This document shows positions 26,211-33,928 of a DNA stretch of 64,000 nucleotides, piece after piece. How positions within the stretch are numbered: position 1 is the stretch's first letter; every line of letters starts with the position of its first letter. Source of the stretch: Arthrobacter sp. CDRTa11. GTDB lineage: Bacteria > Actinomycetota > Actinomycetes > Actinomycetales > Micrococcaceae. The position numbers were made by a program, and so were the translations under genes. Location of the stretch: assembly GCF_026427775.1 (NCBI RefSeq), contig NZ_CP044532.1, positions 1,054,001 to 1,118,000 on the forward strand, written 5' to 3'. The notes under the pieces were generated by a model. The model made no database searches and was not told the origin of the DNA. It was given only the letters and a program-made list of their open reading frames with translations.

Positions 26211-27447
26211 CCTGCGGGGCACCACCGCGGTGCCGGCTGTCCGGCACCTGGTCCTGGACGAACTGTCCGGCGGCCTGGTGGACCGGCTGGATCCGGCCAG
26301 TGCGGCCTTCCTGAACTCCAGCGGCCTGGCCAAGGCGTCGCCGATGGGAATGGGACTGTACCGGATCGAACCGGTGGGCAAAGTGGGCTCCGTCCGGACC
26401 AGCACAGTGCAGCTGGACGTGCGGCCCAAGGACCGGCTGGGGCTCAGCCGGCTGCTGTTCCTCCTCAGCTACGCCGGCAACCAGGGATTCCGGTCCGATT
26501 CGGTGGCCGCCATCGAAGAGCGTGAACTGTGGAGCGCGCTGGCCGAATCCCTGGCCCAGCTCGCGGAGCGTGCCCTGGGCCGCGGCGTCTTGCAGGGATA
26601 CCTCACGGTGGATGAGTCCCTCCGCACGGTCAAGGGCAGGATCCGCATCTCCGATCAGATTTCCCGCCGCCCCGGAATGCTGGTTCCGCTGGAAGTGTCC
26701 TACGACGAGTTCACCGAGGACATCGCCGAAAACCGCATCCTGCGGGCCGCGCTGGAACGGATGGGGCAGGTCCCGCGCGTCCGCCCGGAAGTCCTTAGCC
26801 GCCTCCGCCAACTTAAGGGAAAGCTCGACGCCGTCACACGGCTTGCGTCGGGCGCACCACTGCCGCCGTGGAAACCCAGCAGGATGAACGTCCGCTACCA
26901 GCCGGTCCTGCGCCTGGCCGAGCTGATCCTGCGCAATGCCTCTGCCGAAGCCGGTGACGGCAAGCAGCAGACGGCCTCATTCGTGGTGGACATGGCGCAG
27001 GTCTTTGAGGACTTTGTGGGGATCGCGCTCCGGGAAGCCATGGCCGCCTACCCGGGGGAGCTGCGGCTGCGGTACAACGCCCTCCTGAGCGAGGCGGTCA
27101 GGGATTCAGACAGGCTGTCCGTGCAGCCGGACGCGGTGCATCTGCTGGGCGGCCGGCCCGTGGTGGTTTACAACTCCAAGTACAAGGCCGCCTCGGACCT
27201 GGGCGCGTCCCTCACGGTTGACCACTACCAGATGCTGGCTCACTGCACCGCGCTGCGGGTGCCCACCGCCTGGCTGGTTTATGCCGGAGCGGGTGAGGTG
27301 AAGCTCCGGCGGATCCTTAACACTGACATCGACATTGTGGAGTTTCCCCTGGATCTGTCCCGGCCGCCGTCGGACATCCTTGCCGACATTAAGGACCTCG
27401 CGGAGCAGTCCTGGGGCGAAGTGGTGCGCCAGGCCAGGGGCGGTTAG
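26197..27447 (+). CDS. mcrC: McrC-type nuclease subunit, with Asn in place of the catalytic Asp
   Basis: About 416 residues. The frame opens inside the end of mcrB; TTG 26197 and GTG 26230 are the best candidate starts. Typical McrC features are LDVRPKDRLGLSRLLFLLSYA, the central KGRIRISDQISRRPGM region, and a C-terminal PD-(D/E)xK fold with QPDAVHLL (about residue 309) followed by VVVYNSKYKAA. The expected Asp of the D-x-K motif is Asn (AAC at 27172-27174), while the first Asp and the Lys are present. It overlaps mcrB, so the subunits are coupled. Whether it still cuts DNA is open. Confidence 0.9.
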   Translation: MHPGSLRGTTAVPAVRHLVLDELSGGLVDRLDPASAAFLNSSGLAKASPMGMGLYRIEPVGKVGSVRTSTVQLDVRPKDRLGLSRLLFLLSYAGNQGFRSDSVAAIEERELWSALAESLAQLAERALGRGVLQGYLTVDESLRTVKGRIRISDQISRRPGMLVPLEVSYDEFTEDIAENRILRAALERMGQVPRVRPEVLSRLRQLKGKLDAVTRLASGAPLPPWKPSRMNVRYQPVLRLAELILRNASAEAGDGKQQTASFVVDMAQVFEDFVGIALREAMAAYPGELRLRYNALLSEAVRDSDRLSVQPDAVHLLGGRPVVVYNSKYKAASDLGASLTVDHYQMLAHCTALRVPTAWLVYAGAGEVKLRRILNTDIDIVEFPLDLSRPPSDILADIKDLAEQSWGEVVRQARGG

Positions 27448-27481
27448 GCAGCAGCTGCCAGCCCCTTCTGACTGATATCGC

Positions 27482-29137
27482 CTAGACGGGCATCCGGAAC
27501 GTAAAGGTGGTTCCCTCACCCAGGCTGCTCTCGACGTCGATGGTGCCGCCGTGGGCTTCAACAATGGCCTTGCTGATCGGCAGGCCAAGGCCTACCCCGG
27601 GGATGGTTGTCCGGCGCACGTTGCTGGTCCGGAAGAACTTGGTAAAGACGTTCGCCTGGTCTTCGGAGCTCATCCCCATGCCGGTATCGGTGACCCGGCA
27701 GGCGAGCAGGCTCTCGTGCTGTTCCAGCGCCACCAACACGCTGCCCCCGTCCGGGGAGTACTTGATGGCATTGGAGACCAGGTTATCGAGGACCTGGGAG
27801 ATGCGGGCGGCGTCGACGTGCGCATCCAGCCGCTCCGGGGTTGCGGCCTGAAGTGCCACCCGCGAGGCGGCTGCCTTGGGCAAGGCGGCGGATACGCTGG
27901 CGCGCACCAGTTCCGCGACGTCTACCGCCTGGGGCGTCACAATCAGCTGGCCGTGCCTGACGGCCAACAGATCGGATACCAACGTGAGCAGCCGCTCCGA
28001 GTTGCGCCGGATGATCTGCAGCGGATTCTTTTGGTGCTCTTCCGGATCGTCGTCCTGCAGGATTTCGACATAGCCCAGGATTGAGGTCAGGGGTGTCCTG
28101 AACTCGTGCGAGACGTTGGAGACAAAATCGTCCTTGGCAGCCAGCGCGTTCACGAGGTCCGTGACGTCGCTGAACACAATCACCGACCCGGCAAATTCGC
28201 CATCCTGGTCTTTCATGGCCCTGGCCGTGGTGGTGATGGCACGCTGGTCCTTGCCTGAACCGAGCCAGACAAGGTAGTCCGTGAAGGTCTCCCCGGAGAT
28301 GGCGCGCCGGACGGGGCGTTCCGCCACCGGAACAGGGGTGGTGCGGTCCGGCTCAAAGACCAGCAGCTGCGATTCGTTGGGATCGGCGATGTCCTGGGGT
28401 GTGGCCAGTTTGTGGTTGGCGCGCTGCTTGCGGTTCATAAGGATGTCGTTGCCGTCCGCATCTACGGCAAGGACGCCCAGATGGACGGTATCCAGGATGG
28501 TATTCAACAGCGACTCGTGCCGCTTGCTGGTGCGCAGGGTGTCTTGGAGCTGGGCGTCCTTTTTCTCCAGGTCCTGTTGCTGGCGGGTCATGCTCAGTGT
28601 CAGGACGCTGATGGACACTCCAATGCCGAGCGTCATAACGGGCAGGAGCAAGGAGCGCGCCAAATTGGGGCCGGTGACCTCTCCCGTAAGAAAAAGGGGC
28701 ACCCAAATGATGGCGAGCGGTGCAAGGAAGGAAAGCCAGAGCGCTGTCCGGGGATAGTAGCCGGAGGCGCACAGCCAGATCACGGGGAATACGGCCAGCA
28801 GGCTGATGCCAATCAGGCTTTCCTGACCGCCTTCCCGCCCGAGCCCAATCGAGACGAAATCCAGGAGCGGAAGCAGCAGGAAGCTGGTGTACGGCAACCG
28901 CTCCCACGGCACCACGTAGCAAAGCACCATAATGGCCAGCTGGGACACGAGGAACACCGCAAAAAGGGGGTTGCCCATCGTTTCCCGGAAAAAGGCCCAA
29001 ACCAGGATGGCCGTCAGCACCGTTGTGACGAAAAGCGGCATCTGACTCAAGGCAACACGCTCGCGCAGGGAGTACTCGTGGAACGGCTGGCGGAAGAACC
29101 GCACCCGGCCTGACGCCCACTTCACAGGTTCAGTCAT
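27482..29137 (-). CDS. Membrane sensor histidine kinase with PAS domain
   Basis: 551 residues. Six hydrophobic segments (about residues 35-180) form an MFS-like sensory membrane region, followed by a short coiled coil (TRQQQDLEKKDAQLQDTL) and a PAS domain (about 205-330). The H-box FVSNVSHEFRTPLTSILGY has its phospho-acceptor at His344. ATPase boxes are NLVSNAIKYSPDGG, DTGMGMSSED and GVGLGLPISKAIVEAHGG. It is divergent from an OmpR-type regulator gene 101 bases away, its probable partner. The signal is unknown. Confidence 0.93.
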   Translation of the reverse strand: MTEPVKWASGRVRFFRQPFHEYSLRERVALSQMPLFVTTVLTAILVWAFFRETMGNPLFAVFLVSQLAIMVLCYVVPWERLPYTSFLLLPLLDFVSIGLGREGGQESLIGISLLAVFPVIWLCASGYYPRTALWLSFLAPLAIIWVPLFLTGEVTGPNLARSLLLPVMTLGIGVSISVLTLSMTRQQQDLEKKDAQLQDTLRTSKRHESLLNTILDTVHLGVLAVDADGNDILMNRKQRANHKLATPQDIADPNESQLLVFEPDRTTPVPVAERPVRRAISGETFTDYLVWLGSGKDQRAITTTARAMKDQDGEFAGSVIVFSDVTDLVNALAAKDDFVSNVSHEFRTPLTSILGYVEILQDDDPEEHQKNPLQIIRRNSERLLTLVSDLLAVRHGQLIVTPQAVDVAELVRASVSAALPKAAASRVALQAATPERLDAHVDAARISQVLDNLVSNAIKYSPDGGSVLVALEQHESLLACRVTDTGMGMSSEDQANVFTKFFRTSNVRRTTIPGVGLGLPISKAIVEAHGGTIDVESSLGEGTTFTFRMPV

Positions 29138-29190
29138 GGACGCGAGCCTGGGACGGCGGGTTGTTGAGACGCATACCAGAAAGGATAACG

Positions 29191-29228
29191 TCAGCCAGCT
29201 ATACTTCTCACGGTGTTAACCTGGCTGA
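29191..29228. promoter_or_regulatory. Inverted repeat and -10 box in the kinase/regulator intergenic region
   Basis: TCAGCCAG (29191-29198) and CTGGCTGA (29221-29228) form a perfect 8-bp inverted repeat around a TATACT box (29200-29205) facing the regulator gene; a candidate autoregulatory site. Confidence 0.5.
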
Positions 29229-29238
29229 GGGGGCTGCA

Positions 29239-30012
29239 ATGAGTGATGCACGTGTGGGTCTAGTGATTGAAGATGACCAGGACATCCGTGAATTGGTGCG
29301 CACTGTGCTGAGCCAGGCAGGCTTTGACGTCACGGTAGCTTCCAGCGGCGCCGAGGGCGTCCTCGCGGCCAAAACCTTGAAGCCGGATGTGATCACCCTT
29401 GACTTGGGACTGCCGGACATTGATGGCTTTGAGGTCTCACGGCAGATCCGGGAGTTTTCGGACGCCTACATCGTGATGCTGACGGCGCGGACCGAGGAGC
29501 TCGACACCCTGATCGGGCTGGAATCCGGCGCGGACGATTACCTCACCAAGCCCTTCCGTCCCCGCGAGCTGCGCGCGCGTGTTGCGGCCATGATGCGCCG
29601 CCCGCGCGCTGCTCTGGAGCCCGCAGAAACCACTGCAGAGGCGGGCGGAGCCACGAACGGCGTCCCCGCAGCCAATGGCCGCGGCACGTACAGCCACAAC
29701 GGCCTCAACCTCAATTACGCATCACGGTCTGTGGCCGTGGACGGCGAGGAACTGAGCCTGACCCGTACGGAGTTTGAACTCCTGTACGCCCTCCTGGAGG
29801 CTGGCCGGACGGTCCGTACCAAGTCCGATCTGGTACGGCGCCTGCGGGATGAGGATTACGACGTCGGGGGCTACATCAGCGAAGCCGACGAACGGTCCGT
29901 GGAAGTCCACATGGGAAACTTGCGTAAGAAACTGGGAGATTCGGCCCAGAGCCCGCGGTGGCTCCAGACTGTTCGCGGCGTTGGCTACCGGCTGGCACCT
30001 GAGGAGCGCTGA
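29239..30012 (+). CDS. OmpR/PhoB-family response regulator
   Basis: 257 residues from ATG 29239. The receiver has acidic residues EDD at 11-13, the phospho-acceptor in VITLDLGLPDIDG (Asp55) and LTKPF with Lys104. A linker of about 45 residues, rich in Ala/Gly/Asn, leads to a winged helix (LSLTRTEFELLYALLEAGRT ... VEVHMGNLRKKLGD ... QTVRGVGYRL). It is divergent from the sensor kinase. Its last 28 bases overlap the 3' end of the Hpt-like gene on the other strand, so the two convergent messages share antisense sequence. Confidence 0.93.
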   Translation: MSDARVGLVIEDDQDIRELVRTVLSQAGFDVTVASSGAEGVLAAKTLKPDVITLDLGLPDIDGFEVSRQIREFSDAYIVMLTARTEELDTLIGLESGADDYLTKPFRPRELRARVAAMMRRPRAALEPAETTAEAGGATNGVPAANGRGTYSHNGLNLNYASRSVAVDGEELSLTRTEFELLYALLEAGRTVRTKSDLVRRLRDEDYDVGGYISEADERSVEVHMGNLRKKLGDSAQSPRWLQTVRGVGYRLAPEER

Positions 30013-30395
30013 GCCTGCAGGCGATGCAGTGTTTGCTTGGCGCATTGGTCGATCGGCTTAAGGAAGCCGGCGGCCAGCCGGGGTAGGGCAATAGAAACGT
30101 CCGCCTGGCGTGCCTCGTTTCGGATTTCCGCCTCAAGATCCATGGCCAGTCCGGCCAGCCGCTCCGCCCCCACCATCTGGCTGGACGTTTTGAGGCTGAG
30201 GATGGCGTCCATTGCACCGTCAAGGTCCCCTGTTGTCAGCGCTAGCCGCAGCTTGGCGATCCTGTGCGGGAGGTAGTCCATGAAGTTGGCTACGAACACC
30301 GTGCAGTAACCCTCGTCCTCGTCCAGTTCCGCGCGCAGCCTGTCCAAAACGGACTGGTCCACCAGTGGCCGGTCGGCCTCCTCAGACTGCGTCAT
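29985..30395 (-). CDS. Hpt-domain-like protein lacking the phospho-acceptor His
   Basis: 136 residues from ATG 30395 with AAAGGA upstream. The helical pattern and the core LKTSSQMVGAERLAGLAMDLE closely match histidine phosphotransfer domains (consensus AHxLKGSSxxxGAxxL). The position of the conserved His is Leu66 (AILSLKTSS). It cannot take up phosphate in the usual way and may work as a binding partner or decoy for the adjacent response regulator (inference). Position next to the two-component pair supports a signalling role. Convergent overlap with the regulator gene is 28 bases. Confidence 0.8.
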   Translation of the reverse strand: MTQSEEADRPLVDQSVLDRLRAELDEDEGYCTVFVANFMDYLPHRIAKLRLALTTGDLDGAMDAILSLKTSSQMVGAERLAGLAMDLEAEIRNEARQADVSIALPRLAAGFLKPIDQCAKQTLHRLQAQRSSGASR

Positions 30396-30676
30396 AGCGG
30401 TCCTTTCCCCTGTGCTCCTCCGCTTCGGAGGCGAGGCGGTGTGATGAAGCATTTGTCCTTCTTCAGGCTAGGACCGTCTACGATTGCCCGGGAACGGGTG
30501 GGGAGAAGGTGTGCGGTTTTCTTAGGGAGATTGCGGCTTTTACTCCTGCGTGGACCGGTGTTTTTGGACCCCCCGGCCCGCTTTGTAAGCAACAATCGTG
30601 GTGCGTGACGCAGGCCGAGGTCAGTCCATGAAGCCAAAACAACCAGCTTTTCAGCGGGTGCCGGCTTGATGGTCAC
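30392..30676 (-). CDS. Possible small basic protein upstream of the Hpt-like gene
   Basis: 94 residues from GTG 30676. Support: an AGGAGG site 5 bases upstream, and a stop (TGA 30394-30392) that overlaps the Hpt-like gene's ATG as ATGA. The protein is rich in Arg, Lys, Pro and Ser with no family I recognise. Codon use is less GC-biased than in the neighbours, especially in the second half, so this may be a chance frame. It is the only coding candidate in the otherwise empty 30396-30775 stretch. Confidence 0.35.
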   Translation of the reverse strand: MTIKPAPAEKLVVLASWTDLGLRHAPRLLLTKRAGGSKNTGPRRSKSRNLPKKTAHLLPTRSRAIVDGPSLKKDKCFITPPRLRSGGAQGKGPL

Positions 30677-30694
30677 GTGTTCCTCCTGCGCATG

Positions 30695-30723
30695 GGATCC
30701 ACAGCCCTTGAGGCTGTGGGTCC
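30695..30723 (-). terminator. Hairpin downstream of vsr
   Basis: GGATCCACAGCC (30695-30706) pairs with GGCTGTGGGTCC (30712-30723), one mismatch, 5-base loop. There is no clear T run. It lies about 50 bases past the vsr stop. Confidence 0.5.
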
Positions 30724-30775
30724 AATTCTCTGCGGAGCGAATCAATAAGGAGTGGCACAAAGGATAAAGATTGGC

Positions 30776-31216
30776 TCAACTTCTGCCGGGAGCCCGGGCC
30801 CCGAGGAAGGCCACCAGTTGCGTCTCCAGCGCGGAGCCGTCCTTCAGCTCGCATTCCCACAGGGTGAGGACCTCCCACCCTGAGTCGCGGAGCCGGCGGC
30901 GCTGATCGGCGTCGCGGTTTTTGGTTCTTGTGCGTTTGGCCTCCCAGAAGTCGGCGTTCGCCTTGGGCGCGTGGAGGCCAACGCGGCAGTCATGGAAATG
31001 CCAGAAGCAGCCGTTGACGAAAATGACTTTGCGGCGTCCCGCGAACACAAGATCGGGGTTGCCGGGCAGGCGGTTTTTGCCGGCCCGGCCATGAAGGCGG
31101 TACCGGTAACCCTTCGCGTGGAGGAGCCGGCGCACCAGCAATTCTGGCTTGGTGTTCTTGCCCTTGATCCGTGACATGTTCCAGCTGCGCTGCTCAGGGG
31201 TCAGCCTGTCTGCCAT
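30776..31216 (-). CDS. vsr: Very short patch repair endonuclease
   Basis: 146 residues, standard Vsr length. Hallmarks: RSWNMSRIKGKNTKPELLVRRLLHAKGYRYRLH, GNPDLVFAGRRKVIFV with the catalytic Asp, and NGCFWHFHDC with the zinc/active-site Cys and His residues. Vsr nicks 5' of T in T:G mismatches left by deamination of 5-methylcytosine, normally beside a dcm-type cytosine methyltransferase. No methyltransferase gene is present in the window, so vsr is an orphan here; the McrBC pair lies about 3.3 kb away. Confidence 0.93.
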   Translation of the reverse strand: MADRLTPEQRSWNMSRIKGKNTKPELLVRRLLHAKGYRYRLHGRAGKNRLPGNPDLVFAGRRKVIFVNGCFWHFHDCRVGLHAPKANADFWEAKRTRTKNRDADQRRRLRDSGWEVLTLWECELKDGSALETQLVAFLGARAPGRS

Positions 31217-31231
31217 GGTTCCAGTCTATGA

Positions 31232-31261
31232 GCTCCTGGAAGTACTGCTCCTAGACGTAGC
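31232..31261. repeat. 15-bp direct repeat spanning the stop codon of the PPOX gene
   Basis: GCTCCTGGAAGTACT (31232-31246) and GCTCCTAGACGTAGC (31247-31261) match at 11 of 15 bases; the second copy holds the stop codon of the minus-strand gene (31251-31253). Confidence 0.5.
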
Positions 31262-31682
31262 GCTCCGGCTGTTCACCGAACTGGAAGTGGCGGCCGGTGA
31301 CAGAGGAAGGCTCAATTTCCACGTAGAAGTCCTTGAGGGTAGGCACCCATGACTTCAATCCCAGTTCCTCGGCGGCCGCAACCTCAGCGGAGGTAGAAAG
31401 CACGCGGGCGGTTCCCCGGAGCACCACGGACCAGGCTTCGTCGGACAGGACGCCGTCTGTTTCAAAAAGTACTGTTTCGTTGATCGTCAGCTGGGCCAGC
31501 TTGTTTCCAGGTGCCGTCCGGAGATAGACCTTCCTGCCATTGGCCACGTAATTCACGGGAAAAATGTCGGGTTCGCCGGCGACCGAGACCACCAGCCGTC
31601 CGTGCTCCGTGTTCTCCAGGAGCTTCCAGCACTGCTCGTCGTCGAGTTCCAGGACAGGGTTTCCATCTGCGTGATTGAACAT
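31251..31682 (-). CDS. Pyridoxamine 5'-phosphate oxidase-like FMN-binding protein
   Basis: About 143 residues; tandem ATGs at 31685 and 31682 follow GGAGG, the second having better spacing. The sequence CWKLLENTEHGRLVVSVAGEPDIFPVNYV with KVYLRTAPGNKLAQL is typical of the PPOX/flavin-reductase-like split barrel that binds FMN or F420. SVVLRGTARVLSTSAEV continues the barrel. The function could be reduction of small molecules or a redox stress role. A 17-bp palindrome lies just upstream. Confidence 0.88.
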   Translation of the reverse strand: MFNHADGNPVLELDDEQCWKLLENTEHGRLVVSVAGEPDIFPVNYVANGRKVYLRTAPGNKLAQLTINETVLFETDGVLSDEAWSVVLRGTARVLSTSAEVAAAEELGLKSWVPTLKDFYVEIEPSSVTGRHFQFGEQPERYV

Positions 31683-31695
31683 CATGCCTCCATTC

Positions 31696-31712
31696 TTCTA
31701 CGTAACGTAGAA
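31696..31712. promoter_or_regulatory. Palindrome TTCTACGT-A-ACGTAGAA upstream of the PPOX gene
   Basis: Perfect 8-bp arms around a single base, ending five bases before the GGAGG ribosome site. Candidate operator or leader element. Confidence 0.55.
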
Positions 31713-31775
31713 AAACGCCACAGAGTTTCGGTAGTTCTTTTGGCCCGGTGGAGCCGGGACGCTGCCAGTTCCCCT

Positions 31776-31813
31776 GTTGACAGTAATCTTTGGTGCTTCA
31801 CAAATCTGTCAAC
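31776..31813 (+). promoter_or_regulatory. Candidate promoter flanked by inverted repeat, upstream of the NCS1 permease
   Basis: TTGACA (31777-31782) and ACAAAT 17 bases on (31800-31805). GTTGACAG (31776-31783) and CTGTCAAC (31806-31813) form a perfect 8-bp inverted repeat enclosing the promoter. Confidence 0.45.
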
Positions 31814-31905
31814 TCTTTACGCGGCTGAAACAGGGCCGTGACGGGGCTGTCGTTCACGCTGGCTAGCCTCCAAGGGATATCAACCAACCGAAAGCGACGG
31901 CACTC

Positions 31906-33717
31906 ATGAGCGACGACCTTGAGAACACCCGGTTAGTGGAGCCGGCGGCGGTAAGCACCCTCGCCCTCGTCAGCTCTTCCGGGACTGCTTTAGAAACGGC
32001 GATGCCGGGAACCGCGGTGCCGGAGACGGCTGTGCCTGAAACCGCTCTGCCGGAATTTGCGACGTCGGGAATCACGACGGCGGGCAGTTCCGCGGCGCTG
32101 AGCGCCACCAAGGAGAGCCTGGAGGACTACACGCTGAGGTTCGCGCCGCGGTCGTACCGGAAGTGGAGCGCCGGAGTGGTGGCCACCAGTGCGCTGGGTG
32201 GCATTGCGTACCTGGCGGACTTTTCCATTGGTGCGAACATCGGCATCGCGTACGGGACGGTGAATGCCGTTTTCGGAATTCTGGTGGCCGCGGTCATCAT
32301 CTTTGCTACTGGCTTTCCACTCGCCTATTACGCTGCGCGGTACAACATCGACCTGGACCTGATTACTCGGGGCTCCGGCTTTGGCTACTACGGATCAGTG
32401 GTCACGAACGTCATCTTCGCAACGTTCACTTTCATCTTTTTTGCGCTGGAGGGGTCGATTATGGCCCAGGGGCTGGAGCTTGGCCTGGGCATCCCGCAGT
32501 GGCTCGGATACGCGGCGTCTACCGTGATCATCATTCCGTTGGTGATCTATGGAATGAACACGCTGGCCAAACTGCAGGTATGGACCACCCCGCTGTGGTT
32601 GCTCCTGATGGTGGTGCCCGTGGGATACCTGCTCGTTTCACACCCGGAGAGCATCGACGGCTTTTTCGCCTACACAGGTGAATCCGGTTCCGGAGGGCCG
32701 ATCCTGGCCTCGGTGATGCTCGCAGCGGGCGTTTGCCTGTCCCTGATGGCGCAGATTGCAGAGCAGATCGACTACTTGCGGTTTATGCCGCCGAAGACTG
32801 CTGAAAACAAGGGCGCCTGGTGGAGGGCCGTGATCCTGGCCGGGCCCGGCTGGGTCATTTTTGGGGCGGTCAAGCAGATTGTTGGCATGTTTATCGCCAT
32901 CTATCTGATTGCCACGCTGGATCCCGCCGCGTCCGTTCACGCCAACGAGCCGGTCCACCAGTTCCTGGGCGTGTACCAGGAGATGATGCCCGCGTGGCTG
33001 GCGATGAGCCTGGCCGTGGTGCTGGTGGTTATTTCACAGATCAAGATCAACGTCACTAACGCCTACTCCGGTTCCCTGGCATGGACCAACAGCTTTACCC
33101 GCGTCACCAAGACCTACCCCGGCCGGATGGTGTTTGTGGTGGTGAACCTGGTGATTGCGCTGATCCTGATGGAAGCCAACATGTTCGATTTCCTCAACAC
33201 CATCCTGGGCTTCTATGCGAACTGTGCCATGGCTTGGGTGGTCACCGTCGCATCCGATATCGCCATCAACAAGTACCTGCTCAAGATCTCGCCCAAGGTT
33301 CCCGAGTTCCGCCGCGGCATGCTGTATGCGGTGAACCCAGTCGGTTTTGTGTCCATGATGGCTTCGGCGGGGATCTCCATCGCGGTGTTCTTCGGGGCGT
33401 TCGGAGCCGCCATCCAGCCGTTCTCGCCGATCTTCGCGGTGGGGCTGGCGCTGGTCCTGCCGCCCCTTCTGGCGGTTGCCACCCGGGGCCGGTACTACCT
33501 GCGCCGTACGGACGACGGCATTAACCTGCTGATGTTCGACGCCGACGGAAACCCCAGTGACGCCAAGCTTCTCTGCCACGTGACAGGCATGGAGTTTGAG
33601 CGGCCCGACATGATCCGGTCGGCCCAGGATGCGCCCGACGGCGGAATCCAGTATGTCTCGTCCCTCGCCCTTTCGACAGATAAGACGGGGCAGTTGGTCT
33701 TGCCGGCGCAGAAGTAA
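31906..33717 (+). CDS. NCS1-family purine/cytosine permease-like transporter
   Basis: 603 residues. A hydrophilic N-terminus of about 70 residues carries pentapeptide repeats (ETAMP GTAVP ETAVP ETALP), followed by about 12 hydrophobic segments. NCS1 hallmarks include FAPRSYRKWSAGVVATSALGG, GSGFGYYGSVVTN and QIKINVTNAYSGSLAWTN. The family imports nucleobases, allantoin, hydantoins or thiamine precursors with H+ or Na+. A C-terminal soluble tail of about 80 residues is unusual in length. No catabolic partner lies next to it. Confidence 0.9.
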   Translation: MSDDLENTRLVEPAAVSTLALVSSSGTALETAMPGTAVPETAVPETALPEFATSGITTAGSSAALSATKESLEDYTLRFAPRSYRKWSAGVVATSALGGIAYLADFSIGANIGIAYGTVNAVFGILVAAVIIFATGFPLAYYAARYNIDLDLITRGSGFGYYGSVVTNVIFATFTFIFFALEGSIMAQGLELGLGIPQWLGYAASTVIIIPLVIYGMNTLAKLQVWTTPLWLLLMVVPVGYLLVSHPESIDGFFAYTGESGSGGPILASVMLAAGVCLSLMAQIAEQIDYLRFMPPKTAENKGAWWRAVILAGPGWVIFGAVKQIVGMFIAIYLIATLDPAASVHANEPVHQFLGVYQEMMPAWLAMSLAVVLVVISQIKINVTNAYSGSLAWTNSFTRVTKTYPGRMVFVVVNLVIALILMEANMFDFLNTILGFYANCAMAWVVTVASDIAINKYLLKISPKVPEFRRGMLYAVNPVGFVSMMASAGISIAVFFGAFGAAIQPFSPIFAVGLALVLPPLLAVATRGRYYLRRTDDGINLLMFDADGNPSDAKLLCHVTGMEFERPDMIRSAQDAPDGGIQYVSSLALSTDKTGQLVLPAQK

Positions 33718-33737
33718 GACTTTGATATTCAGCGGTC

Positions 33738-33773
33738 AAGGAAAGCCGGTGCATTGATGTACCGGCTTTCCTT
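33738..33773. terminator. Terminator after the NCS1 permease gene
   Basis: 13-bp perfect stem (33738-33750 with 33761-33773), 10-base loop, followed by ATGACTTTTTATT. Confidence 0.75.
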
Positions 33774-33928
33774 ATGACTTTTTATTGGCCGGCTGTGGTG
33801 GTAGAACCAATGGCGGGTGGCTGTGGATAACTTTGATCGCTGAAATGTAGCCTGGGCTACCCTTAAGCATTGTTCTAAGGCATTGTTCGAGCCAGGCGTC
33901 TTGAAAACTATCGGGGGATTAGCTGCCC

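Noticed and set aside
24540..26429. 629-residue minus-strand frame across mcrB
   Set aside because: Shadow frame; composition is typical antisense of a GC-rich gene and mcrB motifs are unambiguous.
30396..30775. tRNA or small RNA in the low-GC gap
   Set aside because: No cloverleaf or T-loop consensus found; only the hairpin after vsr and the possible small frame.
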